A stretch of 64,000 nucleotides of DNA, taken from Exercitatus varius. Lineage in GTDB: Bacteria; Pseudomonadota; Gammaproteobacteria; Enterobacterales; Pasteurellaceae. Below the pieces are notes generated by a model. That model worked only from the letters and a program-made list of their open reading frames with translations, made no database searches and was not told the DNA's origin. Shown here in pieces: positions 51,884 to 61,120 of the stretch (within the stretch, counting starts at the first letter, position 1; each line of letters begins with the position of its first letter). Both the position numbers and the translations under genes were made by a program. The stretch spans positions 1-64,000 of the forward strand of contig NZ_JARQTO010000008.1 of NCBI RefSeq assembly GCF_029577735.1, in the 5' to 3' direction.

Positions 51884-54424
51884 TTACGTATATTTTGCCT
51901 GGCGTTGGAACGGTACGATATGAACCGGCGGATTACTGCCTTCATAATAGCGGTTGTGAATAATCCGGTAAAACTGCGGATAATTAAAATTCCGTTGGAT
52001 AATCCCGTACGGATTGTTGCCGGAAGAATCCGCATTAGTATAAATGTGATTGATTTCGTTGATTTTTTGTTCTTTTTCACCGTCACAACGATGATAAATT
52101 TCGATGTGATTCTTTTCGTCCAGGATGTACACATTGAAGGTGTCATCGTTATTGTCTTCAAAGAAAAATTGTAAAAAACCTTCACTGGCAAAACTGTCGA
52201 TTTCCGCCGGATATTGTAATTTCTCCGGCGGATTCTGTTCGCTCTGAACAGGCAAAACGTTGTCGTTTTCATTGATTTCCGCCTGCAATTCCTCATCCAG
52301 ATTATTTTCCGGCAGAACCTGACTTTCCGGTAATTCCTGCAGGCTAATGCCGCGTTCTTCAAAAAAGAACTGCCAGTTTTTCCCCGCCACCCGCAACATG
52401 CTTTGGGTGTTTGAAGGTTGGTTGATGCCCAATTGGATGTCGATACATTTTTTGATTAGAGCGGTCACAATATTGGCCAGAGAACGCCGGTAATGCCGGC
52501 TGTAACTGTACACTGCAATATCGGCAAGTGCGGTCGAACCGTGATGAATTTTGTTGGATAACACTTTTAACGCCATCAGAATCGCATTCGGTCCTTCAAA
52601 ATGCAGAGTGCGGATTTCATTCCACAAATTACGATAAATAAAATCGATGGAACCCACCAGATTCTGCTGTTCTGTGCCGAAGCTGAACAAGTCGCTTTGT
52701 TGAATCGGCGTTTTACTGTCCGTCAGTTGTTTGGTCGGATCGCAGCTGAGATTAATCGCCACCATTAACTGACGAATTTCACAAGGATGATGTAAATCGT
52801 CATTGGTCGGCGGCGGTACGCGAACGGGCAGGGTTTCCGCCAGATTGGTAATAAATTCCTGTAACGTCGATAAGCTGACGTTCGGGCTTTGAATGTATAA
52901 CTGAGTGTTCGGCGTAAGCAGTCCGTTGAAATACACCGACGCCACCAGTTTGTGCAGGGTTGCGCTGTATTCCGTGTAACGCGGATGGCTGAATCCCGAA
53001 ATTTCGGGCGCCTGATTCAGCATGTACCAACCTTTTTTCACCGGGCGATCCGTTGCGGTGACTTCAACGAATGTAAGATAAGGCTCCGACAAATCCGTGG
53101 AAATCTGCGGATTAATCAGTAAAACTTTGCCCGGCAGTTCTTCAAAAGCGGTATAGATTTTCCGGGTAAGAATGCTGATATCCTGCGGCACGATATTGGC
53201 ATCCACGTGGTGTTTGCGGGCAAAATCGATCAGATTGCGATAACTGATCATCAGCATTTGCATTAATTTGCCGTAAGATTGTTTCACTCGTTTGATTTTC
53301 CAGAACGGGCGCAGATTCAAATCCTGAATCGTTTCTTTCGACCAACCCCAATCCTGCGCCAACCGGTTAATCAGCTCCATCCGCCAGTTGGATTCGCTAT
53401 GATACCACCAGTCTTCCGTCGATTTCAGATAAAAACAACGGCGCACGTCTTCCAACCGTTTGAAATCCTTACGGTAGGTTAAATAATTCGTCACCCGCTC
53501 GAGCATTTCAAGATAAGGGTCAAAATGATGATCTTCGGTGTGATCCATCAATAAATGGAATTTGAAATCCGAGGCAATCAGCCGCGTGTTCGGATATTCC
53601 CAGGAATATTCTTCCAATAACAGGATCTTGATCACCGATTTGTAAGGCGCATCAATCCCTTTATACAGCTGCCACAAACCGGCGCCGAAATATTCATTGG
53701 CGGAAAATTTGCTCAACCCGCCGAAATCCACCCATTCCTGCGGATCGATTTCGCCGCGGCGGACTAAATCTTCCACTTCCGATTCGTAGTTTTTCTCGTC
53801 TTCCACCAGCAAATGCAGCCACAATAGCGGCTTGCCGGCCAGCCGGATTGCCGAACGGTAAAATTCGTCCAGTAACAGCATATATTGCGCCGAGCCGCAA
53901 TTTTCTTCCGTCATCACGCCGGACGACTGAAAATTACGGAAGCGGTTTTGATCCATCAAAAACAGATTGACATCCACTTCAAACTGCTTCGCCCAGTTCT
54001 GAAGTGCGGTCGCTTTTTGCTGCAATTTTTTCCGCTCGCGAGCTTTCAAGCCGTTTCGCAGGCACACCCAAATATCCAAATCCGACGAAGAAGTTTGCGC
54101 GATGGAAGCAATGCTGCCCATCACATAAACGCCGTCGATAGCGTGGGAAGTGCGGTCAAAAATCTGAGAGAATTGAACGTCGGGCGATTGCGCCAGCAGC
54201 TCGTGTAAATAATGGCGCTGATAATCGGTTAATTTGAAGTCAGCGATTCCCGTGGGCGCGTTGGCGACGAACCCGGGCAAATTCGGATGATTGGCGTGCA
54301 GAAGCAAAGCGATGAGCTGAAAAACGTAACGGAATTCGTCCGTTGTTCCGGATAACGCCCGAAAGAAGCGAAACCGTTCCAAATCAGCAACCTGCTTCCT
54401 GGCAAACTCAAGATCGTACTTCAA
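51884..54424 (-). CDS. cyaA: adenylate cyclase, class I
   Basis: Makes cyclic AMP, the ligand of CRP, for catabolite control and competence. 846 residues, normal for the enterobacterial/Pasteurellaceae class. Start codon is TTG at 54422-54424, as in E. coli cyaA, with a weak AGG upstream; no better start is near. Catalytic half: YVMGSIASIAQTSSSDLDIWVC (nucleotidyltransferase GS...DxD), CGSAQYMLLLDEFYR, WEYPNTRLIA. Regulatory half: SPCEIR-like HHPCEIRQLMVAINL, GSIDFIYRNLWNEIRTLHF, FASEGFLQFFFED. Divergent from hemC, as in enterobacteria. Its product acts on the CRP sites of the ara and hexuronate loci here. Confidence 0.95.
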   Translation of the reverse strand: MKYDLEFARKQVADLERFRFFRALSGTTDEFRYVFQLIALLLHANHPNLPGFVANAPTGIADFKLTDYQRHYLHELLAQSPDVQFSQIFDRTSHAIDGVYVMGSIASIAQTSSSDLDIWVCLRNGLKARERKKLQQKATALQNWAKQFEVDVNLFLMDQNRFRNFQSSGVMTEENCGSAQYMLLLDEFYRSAIRLAGKPLLWLHLLVEDEKNYESEVEDLVRRGEIDPQEWVDFGGLSKFSANEYFGAGLWQLYKGIDAPYKSVIKILLLEEYSWEYPNTRLIASDFKFHLLMDHTEDHHFDPYLEMLERVTNYLTYRKDFKRLEDVRRCFYLKSTEDWWYHSESNWRMELINRLAQDWGWSKETIQDLNLRPFWKIKRVKQSYGKLMQMLMISYRNLIDFARKHHVDANIVPQDISILTRKIYTAFEELPGKVLLINPQISTDLSEPYLTFVEVTATDRPVKKGWYMLNQAPEISGFSHPRYTEYSATLHKLVASVYFNGLLTPNTQLYIQSPNVSLSTLQEFITNLAETLPVRVPPPTNDDLHHPCEIRQLMVAINLSCDPTKQLTDSKTPIQQSDLFSFGTEQQNLVGSIDFIYRNLWNEIRTLHFEGPNAILMALKVLSNKIHHGSTALADIAVYSYSRHYRRSLANIVTALIKKCIDIQLGINQPSNTQSMLRVAGKNWQFFFEERGISLQELPESQVLPENNLDEELQAEINENDNVLPVQSEQNPPEKLQYPAEIDSFASEGFLQFFFEDNNDDTFNVYILDEKNHIEIYHRCDGEKEQKINEINHIYTNADSSGNNPYGIIQRNFNYPQFYRIIHNRYYEGSNPPVHIVPFQRQAKYT

Positions 54425-54458
54425 TAAAGCTTACCTGTGTAAATGAGGAGTCGGCAAT

Positions 54459-54487
54459 ACTCTAGCACTTTTCTCAGAATTAGCAAA
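54459..54487 (-). promoter_or_regulatory. candidate cyaA promoter
   Basis: Minus strand: TTTGCT (54482-54487), 17 bp, TAGAGT (54459-54464) with a TG one base before it (extended -10). About 30 bp of leader before the TTG start codon. Confidence 0.5.
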
Positions 54488-54493
54488 TTTATC

Positions 54494-54553
54494 CCTTGAC
54501 GAAAATCAAGGAAAGTGCGGTTAAAAAAACATTGATTTTTTTGACCGCACTTT
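54494..54553. repeat. double hairpin with inverted uptake signals
   Basis: First CCTTGA-cgaaaa-TCAAGG (54494-54511), then AAAGTGCGGT (54512-54521), an A7 tract, a short loop, a T7 tract and ACCGCACTTT (54544-54553): a near-perfect 42-nt hairpin from two head-to-head uptake signals. It sits between the cyaA promoter and the pseudogene remnant and probably acts as a two-way terminator for the remnant. Confidence 0.7.
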
Positions 54554-54574
54554 ATATTGCTATCGTAGCGAAAA

Positions 54575-54725
54575 TTATTTCACCACGACCCATTTTCCTT
54601 GTTGTGCGCTGTCAATGATGGCGCCGATGATATGTACGATTTGAGCGCCGTCTTTGAACATCGCGAATTTTGCCGTTCTCTTCGCCGCCGCCTGCCTTTT
54701 GTTGGAACAGCAAACTCGCCCCGAT
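54575..54725 (-). pseudogene. 3' remnant of an oxidoreductase-like gene (Gfo/Idh/MocA-type end)
   Basis: On the minus strand the last about 30 codons before the TAA at 54575 read MFKDGAQIVHIIGAIIDSAQ then QGKWVVVK, which resembles the C-terminal helix and strand of Gfo/Idh/MocA oxidoreductases (pattern FxDGxxxxxxIxAxxxSAxxGxWVxV). Just upstream, another frame reads SLLFQQKAGGGEENGKIR; dropping one G joins the two frames. A stop lies before this segment, so only about 47 codons survive. Family call is from pattern memory only. Gfo/Idh enzymes act on sugars and would fit a lost neighbour gene. Confidence 0.4.
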
Positions 54726-54830
54726 TTATTTTTCCTATATATCGGATAAAGATCGCAAACAAGATGTTGAACAATTCGCCCGAATTTTATGTTAGGATAA
54801 CCACAGTTTATGACCAAATAAGATCCGGAT

Positions 54831-55763
54831 ATGATGCGCCAGGAAAAATTAAAAATTGCGACCCGTCAAAGCCCGTTGGCGCTGTGGCAGGCAAATTTTG
54901 TGAAAGATCGTTTAACTGAAATTTATCCCGATTTAACCGTTGAGTTAGTGCCGATGATCACCAAAGGCGATGTCATTTTAGACACGCCGCTGGCAAAAAT
55001 CGGCGGTAAAGGGTTGTTTGTAAAAGAGCTGGAAAACGCTTTATTAAACGGTGAAGCGGATATCGCCGTGCATTCCATGAAAGACGTGCCGATGGAATTT
55101 CCCGCCGGTTTGGGATTAAGCGTTATCTGTAAACGCGAAGATCCGCGCGATGCGTTCGTATCGAACCGTTATCGTTCTTTACACGAACTACCGCCCGGCG
55201 CGATCGTGGGCACCTCGAGTTTACGCCGCCAATGTCAGTTGAAAACGCTGCGACCGGATTTAAAGGTTCAATCTCTGCGCGGCAACGTGGGGACGCGCTT
55301 GAGCAAACTGGATAAAGGCGATTATGACGCCGTTATTCTAGCGTCGGCGGGCTTGATTCGTTTAGGCATGCGCGAACGGATTGCTTCCTTTATTGAAACG
55401 GAAATTTCGCTGCCGGCGGCCGGACAAGGCGCCGTAGGCATCGAATGTCGCACCGGCGATGAGCGCGTACAAAAATTATTGGCGCCGCTGGCGGATGCGG
55501 AAACCACCGCTTGCGTTTTAGCGGAACGGGCGATGAATAATCGTCTGCAGGGCGGTTGTCAGGTGCCTATCGGCGGTTACGCCGTGCTGAACGGCGACGA
55601 ATTGCATTTGCGCGCATTAGTCGGCGCGTTGGACGGCTCAAAAATCATTCGCGCCGAAGGGAAAAGTGCGGTCAAAAATGCCGAAGTTTTAGGCGTGCGA
55701 ATCGCGGAACAATTATTAGCCCAGGGCGCGGACAAGATTCTGGCGGACGTGTATAACGATTAA
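54831..55763 (+). CDS. hemC: hydroxymethylbilane synthase (porphobilinogen deaminase)
   Basis: Joins four porphobilinogens to hydroxymethylbilane in haem synthesis. 310 residues, or 309 if the second of the two adjacent ATGs (54834) is used; the latter puts the cofactor cysteine (LQGGCQVPIGGY) at 242, as in E. coli. Motifs: KIATRQSPLALWQA, MITKGDVILDTPLAKIGGKG split by normal spacing, VHSMKDVP, TSSLRRQCQL, LRGNVGTRL. Divergent from cyaA. First of hemC-hemD-hemX-hemY. Shine-Dalgarno is poor. Confidence 0.96.
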   Translation: MMRQEKLKIATRQSPLALWQANFVKDRLTEIYPDLTVELVPMITKGDVILDTPLAKIGGKGLFVKELENALLNGEADIAVHSMKDVPMEFPAGLGLSVICKREDPRDAFVSNRYRSLHELPPGAIVGTSSLRRQCQLKTLRPDLKVQSLRGNVGTRLSKLDKGDYDAVILASAGLIRLGMRERIASFIETEISLPAAGQGAVGIECRTGDERVQKLLAPLADAETTACVLAERAMNNRLQGGCQVPIGGYAVLNGDELHLRALVGALDGSKIIRAEGKSAVKNAEVLGVRIAEQLLAQGADKILADVYND

Positions 55764-55782
55764 ACTAAGCAACGGTTAAATT

Positions 55783-56541
55783 ATGGCGGTTTTGGTCACA
55801 CGCCCCGACACTCGCGGCGAACAATTAACGGAAGCGCTGAATAAAGCGGGCGTAGCGGCGTTGCACATGCCGCTGTTCCGCATTTCGGCCGGTCGGGAAC
55901 TCAACGAATTACCGAATAAACTGACTCAGCTAAAAGCCGGCGATTTCGTTTTCGCCGTCTCGCCGAATGCGGTGGAATTTGCCGCCGAAACGCTGCGTAA
56001 TACGGGATTCCGCTGGCGTCAGGATTTAACTTATTTTGCCGTCGGGCAAAGTTCGGCGGAATATTTTTGCGAACAAAGCGAACAAGCCGTGCATTATCCC
56101 TACGCACACGAAAATAGCGAAGGGTTACTGGCATTGCCGCAAATGCGGCAATTAACGGGAAAAACCGTGCTGATTCTGCGCGGCAACGGCGGCCGGGAAC
56201 TGTTTCCCGCCCAAGCCGCGATACGCGGGGCTCAGGTTGAGATTGTCGAATGTTATCAACGCGTTCCCGTAGAATATGATCCCATAGAACAAACGAATTT
56301 ATGTCAGCGTTCCGGGATTAACACGATTATCGCAACCAGCGGTGACATTTTAACCCGTTTAACGGATTTTGTGCCGGCCGGCGAACGGGATTGGCTGACG
56401 CAGTGCCGACTAGTCACTTCAAGTTGGCGGGTGGCCAAATCAGCCGAACGGGCCGGTTGGCAAAAACGGCAAATTTTGATTGCACCAAAAGCGGATAATG
56501 CAACATTGGTGAAAATGTTAGCGGAATTAGCAGAAAAATAA
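55783..56541 (+). CDS. hemD: uroporphyrinogen-III synthase
   Basis: Closes and inverts ring D of hydroxymethylbilane to give uroporphyrinogen III. 252 residues, typical length. The family is weakly conserved; visible marks are VLVTRPDTRGEQL at the N-terminus, FAVSPNAVEFAAE, YFAVGQSSAEYF, ILRGNGGRELFP and the C-terminal TSGDILTRL and LVTSSWRVAKSA. Starts 19 bp after hemC, confirming the call by context. Confidence 0.92.
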   Translation: MAVLVTRPDTRGEQLTEALNKAGVAALHMPLFRISAGRELNELPNKLTQLKAGDFVFAVSPNAVEFAAETLRNTGFRWRQDLTYFAVGQSSAEYFCEQSEQAVHYPYAHENSEGLLALPQMRQLTGKTVLILRGNGGRELFPAQAAIRGAQVEIVECYQRVPVEYDPIEQTNLCQRSGINTIIATSGDILTRLTDFVPAGERDWLTQCRLVTSSWRVAKSAERAGWQKRQILIAPKADNATLVKMLAELAEK

Positions 56542-56550
56542 GGAAACACG

Positions 56551-57972
56551 ATGAGCGACAAAAAAGACATCCCAACCGCAGAAATCAAGGCGGACGAGCC
56601 GATTTTAGCGAAAAAAGAGTATGCCAAAACCGAGCGGTCAAAAAGTGAACAAGGGGCGGAAAAGGAAAAAATGAATACTTCATCCAACGGCACACCCAAA
56701 ACGGACGCGCCTAAAACAGAAACCGTCGTGGTGAAGAAAGGCGGTGCCGGCTTAGCTTTTCTGGCTTTGCTTGTGGCTTTGGGCGTCGGAGGCGCCGGTT
56801 ATTATTTCGGTCAACAGGAAGTGGAAAAAATTAACCAAAAATTGACCGCACTTGAAAGCCAAATCGAAAAAACGGCGGCTGAGAACGCTTCAAATACTCT
56901 GCCGAATATCGCACAGGATAACGAGCAGTTAACCAAACTGGTGAACGGGCTGAAAACAACCGATGAAAAACTGGCCGTTCTGGAACGCTCGCTATCGGAT
57001 AAGGAAACGGCGTTATCCGCCTTGCAAACGCAGGTGACAAACGCGGCAAGCAATATGAACGCCCAGCCGAGCGAATGGTTACTGTCCGAAGCGGATTTCC
57101 TGCTTAACAACGCATTACGCAAACTGCTGCTGGATAATGATGTGGAAACCAGCATCGCCTTGCTGAAAATTTCCGACGAAGTGCTGGCTAAAGTTTCCGA
57201 ACCCGAAGCAAAAACCGTGCGCGCCGCCATTAATACGGATTTAAAACAATTGTTATCCGTAGACAGCGTGGATCAAAATGCGGTCATGCAACGTTTATCG
57301 CAACTGGCGAATTCCGTAGACGAACTGGTGGCGATGAACGTGAATTTCGGCGATGACGCGCAGGCGCAGGACGAACAGGTTTCCGACGATGTGACGGACT
57401 GGAAAAACAATCTGCAAAGAACCGCCACTTCTTTCTTAAACCATTTCATTCGCATTTCGCCGCGCACGGATAAAATGACGCAGGCGTTGCTGGCGCCGAA
57501 TCAGGATATTTATCTGCGTGAAAATATCCGTCTGCGGTTGCAAATCGCCATTCTTGCCGTGCCGCGTCAACAAAACGAATTATACAAACAATCCTTGGAA
57601 ACCGTTGCCGCCTGGGTGCGCAGTTATTTCGATACGGAAACCGAAGTGGCGAAAAATTTCCTGAAATCCGTGGATGAACTGGCGGAACAATCCATTTATG
57701 TGGATGTGCCGAATCAGCTCAGCAGTCTGAACGCTCTCGACAAATTATTAAATAAGAAACCGCAGGAAGTGCAAAAAATCGAGATCTCCGCCGATAAAGG
57801 CTTAACCGAAGCCAATCAGGCGGCGGCTAAAGAAATAAAAGGCGAAGAAAAGGCGGCCGATGCAAAATCCGGAACCGAAAAAGATACCGCCCCGAAAGCC
57901 GAAGACGCTAAAGCTGAAGACAGTAAGCCGAAAGCCGATAACGCCGAAGATAAACCGGCTGAAAACCCATAA
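56551..57972 (+). CDS. hemX: HemX, inner-membrane protein of the haem operon
   Basis: Protein of unclear role that always accompanies hemCD in gamma-proteobacteria; older annotation as uroporphyrinogen methyltransferase is not supported by its sequence. 473 residues: charged N-terminus (1-65), one membrane segment (about 68-87, AGLAFLALLVALGVGGAGYY), a coiled coil (90-160), a conserved HemX domain (about 170-400; WLLSEADFLLNNALRKL, YLRENIRLRLQIAILAV) and a Lys/Glu/Ala/Asp-rich disordered tail. 9 bp after hemD. Confidence 0.92.
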   Translation: MSDKKDIPTAEIKADEPILAKKEYAKTERSKSEQGAEKEKMNTSSNGTPKTDAPKTETVVVKKGGAGLAFLALLVALGVGGAGYYFGQQEVEKINQKLTALESQIEKTAAENASNTLPNIAQDNEQLTKLVNGLKTTDEKLAVLERSLSDKETALSALQTQVTNAASNMNAQPSEWLLSEADFLLNNALRKLLLDNDVETSIALLKISDEVLAKVSEPEAKTVRAAINTDLKQLLSVDSVDQNAVMQRLSQLANSVDELVAMNVNFGDDAQAQDEQVSDDVTDWKNNLQRTATSFLNHFIRISPRTDKMTQALLAPNQDIYLRENIRLRLQIAILAVPRQQNELYKQSLETVAAWVRSYFDTETEVAKNFLKSVDELAEQSIYVDVPNQLSSLNALDKLLNKKPQEVQKIEISADKGLTEANQAAAKEIKGEEKAADAKSGTEKDTAPKAEDAKAEDSKPKADNAEDKPAENP

Positions 57973-57983
57973 GGAGCAAGACC

Positions 57984-59222
57984 ATGTTCAGAGTCTTATT
58001 TTTAATGTTAGCCTTGCTCGCCGGCTTAATCGCAGGGCCCTATTTGGCGGGAAAACAAGGCTATGTGCTGATCCAGACCGAAAATTACAATTATGAACTG
58101 TCCATCGTTACCCTGATTATTTTCCTGGTTTTCGCTTTAGCCATGATTTACGGGGTTGAATGGTTGGTCAGCCGTTTCTGCCGTTTAAGCAACAGCACTT
58201 ACGGTTGGTTCGGTCACCGCAAACGAATGAAAGCGCAAAAACAAACGCTGGAAGGGCTAATGCGCATGAACGAAGGCGATTATTCCAAAGCGGAAAAATT
58301 AATCGGTAAAAACGCCAAACATTCCGATGAACCGATTTTAAATTTCATTAAAGCGGCGGAAGCGGCGCAACAACGGGGCGACGATTTTTCAGCCAACAAA
58401 TATTTAATTGAAGCCACGGAATTGGCGGGTTCGGACAATTTACTGGTGGAATTGGCGCGCACGCGGATTTTGTTACAACAACAAAAATTACCGGCGGCTC
58501 GCAGCTCGGTGGACAGTTTGCTGATCCTGGCACCGAAGAATCCCGAAGTATTGCGCCTTGCGGTGGAAATTTATCGCAAATCAAAAGCTTACAGCGCATT
58601 AGACGACATTCTGCAACAAGCGGAAGGTCTGTATTCCGATACGGAATTCACCGCGCTGCAACGGGAAGCCGAAGACGGTTTGCTGGATGAAAAAATGAAC
58701 GAAGACGGCGTGGACGGTTTGCTGGAATGGTGGGATGATCAATCGCGCAAACGCCGTAACGACAACTATGTGCGTGTAGGGCTGATTCGTCGTTTAATCG
58801 ATTGTAACGATCATGAAAAAGCCTACGAACTGACTCTCGACACCTTGAAAAAAGTGGAAGATGAGCCCGAACTTAACGATGCGTTATTGGCTCAGATTAC
58901 CCGCTTGCAGCCGGTGGACAGCAGTAAATTAATCAAATTGCTGGAAAAAAGCGCGCTCAATCTGCCGGAAAACAAACAATGCCGCATTCAACGCGCGTTG
59001 GGTTATTTGTTTGTGCGGAACAATGATTTTATGCATGCCAGTGATGCGTTTAAGAAAGTTCTGGCGCAAAAGGATCAATGGCAACAATACGACGCCACCA
59101 TGGCGGCTTATGTGTTTGAGCAAATCGGAGATATCGTCACCGCGAAGGAAATTCGTGAGGAGATTCTGAAAAACGCCATGGCGACGGCGAAAAAAGAACC
59201 GGCCAGAATTGCCGCCAAATAA
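57984..59222 (+). CDS. hemY: HemY, TPR membrane protein of the haem operon
   Basis: Inner-membrane protein of the haem operon, not the Gram-positive protoporphyrinogen oxidase of the same name. 412 residues: two membrane segments (about 1-22 and 37-60), the HemY_N domain (GPYLAGKQGYVLIQTENYNYELS) and a cytoplasmic or periplasmic TPR region (about 85-400). Ends the operon; a strong terminator follows at 47 bp. Confidence 0.93.
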   Translation: MFRVLFLMLALLAGLIAGPYLAGKQGYVLIQTENYNYELSIVTLIIFLVFALAMIYGVEWLVSRFCRLSNSTYGWFGHRKRMKAQKQTLEGLMRMNEGDYSKAEKLIGKNAKHSDEPILNFIKAAEAAQQRGDDFSANKYLIEATELAGSDNLLVELARTRILLQQQKLPAARSSVDSLLILAPKNPEVLRLAVEIYRKSKAYSALDDILQQAEGLYSDTEFTALQREAEDGLLDEKMNEDGVDGLLEWWDDQSRKRRNDNYVRVGLIRRLIDCNDHEKAYELTLDTLKKVEDEPELNDALLAQITRLQPVDSSKLIKLLEKSALNLPENKQCRIQRALGYLFVRNNDFMHASDAFKKVLAQKDQWQQYDATMAAYVFEQIGDIVTAKEIREEILKNAMATAKKEPARIAAK

Positions 59223-59268
59223 ACCGCTTAGCTAAAAAAACATTGCGTTTTTTTCCCGCACTTTTAAC

Positions 59269-59297
59269 GCCCTCGGAATCGAGGGCTTTTTAATTTT
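59269..59297 (+). terminator. terminator of hemCDXY
   Basis: GCCCTCG (59269-59275), loop GAAT, CGAGGGC (59280-59286), then TTTTTAATTTTT. Preceded by a variant uptake signal (CCCGCACTT at 59255). Confidence 0.93.
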
Positions 59298-59319
59298 TAC
59301 CTCGATATAAGTAGTTAAC

Positions 59320-59418
59320 ACGATCCAGATCAATAAACTCTCAGATTCTCGTTTTGTGACTTTAATTTCCGACTAAAACGCTCTACAATCCATTCAGATT
59401 CCTACTTATTTAGTAGGA
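59320..59418 (+). promoter_or_regulatory. hcp control region: FNR-like site, promoter, leader dyad
   Basis: FNR-like ACGAT-CCAG-ATCAA (59320-59333, one perfect half). Promoter TTTAAT (59361-59366), 17 bp, TACAAT (59384-59389); start expected near 59396, so the FNR-like site is at about -70. Right after it, TCCTACT-tattt-AGTAGGA (59400-59418) is a perfect 7-bp dyad followed by six Ts. It can be read as a leader hairpin resembling a terminator, or as a NarP-type 7-2-7 site (TACTTAT perfect, AGTAGGA 5/7). Confidence 0.6.
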
Positions 59419-59452
59419 TTTTTTATCTGTTTATTTCATTTGGAGTGATTTT

Positions 59453-61114
59453 ATGTACTGCGTGCAATGTGAACAAACCATGGTAACGCCGAAGGGCAAC
59501 GGTTGCAGTTTTTCCCAGGGGATGTGCGGCAAAACGGCGGAAACGTCGGATCTTCAGGATTTACTTATCGCTTGTCTTCACAGCCTTTCGGCCTGGGCGT
59601 TAAAAGCCCGTGAACACAACATCATTATTCATGAAGCGGACGCCTTCGCTCCGCGCGCATTCTTTTCAACGTTAACCAATGTGAATTTCGATTCCGTACG
59701 TATCGCTGGCTATGCGCAGCAAGCTTTAATTTATCGTAACCAATTAATTAAAGCGATCAGCGAAGTCGAGCCGAACCCGAATATTGATCATCCGTTGGCA
59801 AATATCGAGTTAAACGGCATTTCCGTTGATCAATTGGCACAGCAGGCAAAACAATTCGCGCTGGATACCGATCGCGCAGAAATCGGCGAAGAAGCCCACG
59901 GCGTACGTTTGCTTTGTTTATACGGTTTAAAAGGCGCGGCGGCTTATATGGAACACGCCTATGTGTTGGATAAATTCGATAACGATATTTACGCGGAATA
60001 TCACGGTTTTATGTCCTGGTTAGGCACTCAACCGAGCGACTTAAACGAATTATTGGAAAAAGCGCTGGCAATCGGCACCATGAATTTCAAAGTGATGGCT
60101 ATGCTGGATGCGGGCGAAACCGAGCACTTCGGCAATCCGGTGCCGGCAACGGTGAACGTTCGTCCGGTGAAAGGCAAATGTATTTTAATTTCCGGCCATG
60201 ATTTAAAAGACTTAAAAGAATTATTGGAACAAACCGAAGGCAAGGGAATCAACGTGTATACCCACGGCGAAATGCTGCCCGCCCACGGTTATCCGGAATT
60301 GAAGAAATACAAACACTTAGTGGGCAATTTCGGTTCGGGCTGGCAAAATCAACAAAAAGAATTCGCTCGATTCCCAGGCGCTATCGTGATGACGTCAAAC
60401 TGTTTAATCGACCCGAATGTAGGCGATTACGCAGACCGCATTTTCACCCGCAATATCGTGGGTTGGCCGGGCGTAACCCATTTGGAAAATCACGATTTCT
60501 CGCAAGTGATCGAAAAAGCATTGGAATGCGACGGTTTCCCATATACGGAATTAGAACATTTAATCACCGTAGGCTTCGGACGCAAAACCTTAATCGACGC
60601 GTCCGACGCAGTCATCGATCTGGTCAAAGCGGGCAAATTAAGCCATGTTTTTGTTATCGGCGGTTGTGACGGCGATAAAGAAGAACGTCATTATTACACC
60701 GATTTGGCCTACGCATTACCGAAAGATACCGCCGTATTAACCCTGGGTTGCGGCAAATACCGTTTCAACAAACTGGATTTCGGCACTATCGACGGCGGAC
60801 TTCCGCGTTTATTGGATGCGGGGCAATGTAACGATACCTATTCCGCCATCATGTTAGCGGTCACGCTTTCGCAAAAATTAGGCATCGGCCTAAACGAATT
60901 ACCTTTATCCATCGTGCTTTCCTGGTTCGAACAAAAAGCCATCATCGTGCTATTAACGCTATTGGCTCTGGGCGTGAAAAATGTGTATTCCGGCCCGAGC
61001 AAACCGGCGTTTTTAAACGACAATGTCATGGCGTTATTACGCGAGAAATTCGGTTTAAGCGGGCTCACCACTCCCGAACAGGATTTCGGTCACATCATCA
61101 ATAAAAACGCATAA
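59453..61114 (+). CDS. hcp: hybrid cluster protein (hydroxylamine reductase / NO reductase)
   Basis: Iron-sulfur-oxygen hybrid cluster enzyme that reduces nitric oxide or hydroxylamine during anaerobic nitrite or nitrate metabolism. 553 residues. N-terminal cluster ligands Cys3, Cys6, Cys18 and Cys25 (C-X2-C-X11-C-X6-C, the pattern of facultative anaerobes). Hybrid-cluster ligands are in TSNCLIDP, GGCDGD and LGCGKYRFN. Good ribosome site TTGGAG. Followed by hcr, its electron donor. Likely controlled by FNR and NarP. Confidence 0.96.
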   Translation: MYCVQCEQTMVTPKGNGCSFSQGMCGKTAETSDLQDLLIACLHSLSAWALKAREHNIIIHEADAFAPRAFFSTLTNVNFDSVRIAGYAQQALIYRNQLIKAISEVEPNPNIDHPLANIELNGISVDQLAQQAKQFALDTDRAEIGEEAHGVRLLCLYGLKGAAAYMEHAYVLDKFDNDIYAEYHGFMSWLGTQPSDLNELLEKALAIGTMNFKVMAMLDAGETEHFGNPVPATVNVRPVKGKCILISGHDLKDLKELLEQTEGKGINVYTHGEMLPAHGYPELKKYKHLVGNFGSGWQNQQKEFARFPGAIVMTSNCLIDPNVGDYADRIFTRNIVGWPGVTHLENHDFSQVIEKALECDGFPYTELEHLITVGFGRKTLIDASDAVIDLVKAGKLSHVFVIGGCDGDKEERHYYTDLAYALPKDTAVLTLGCGKYRFNKLDFGTIDGGLPRLLDAGQCNDTYSAIMLAVTLSQKLGIGLNELPLSIVLSWFEQKAIIVLLTLLALGVKNVYSGPSKPAFLNDNVMALLREKFGLSGLTTPEQDFGHIINKNA

Positions 61115-61120
61115 CCGTTT

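Noticed and set aside
51817..52362. 181-residue minus-strand frame inside and past the 3' end of cyaA
   Set aside because: It is the +1 shadow of cyaA; composition (Arg/Ile/Thr-rich) is not protein-like.
54575..54725. Remnant read as the start of ATP synthase beta (IVHIIGAIID resembles IVQIIGAVID)
   Set aside because: That motif is at the N-terminus of AtpD, but here it is followed at once by WVVVK and a stop, which suits an oxidoreductase end better.
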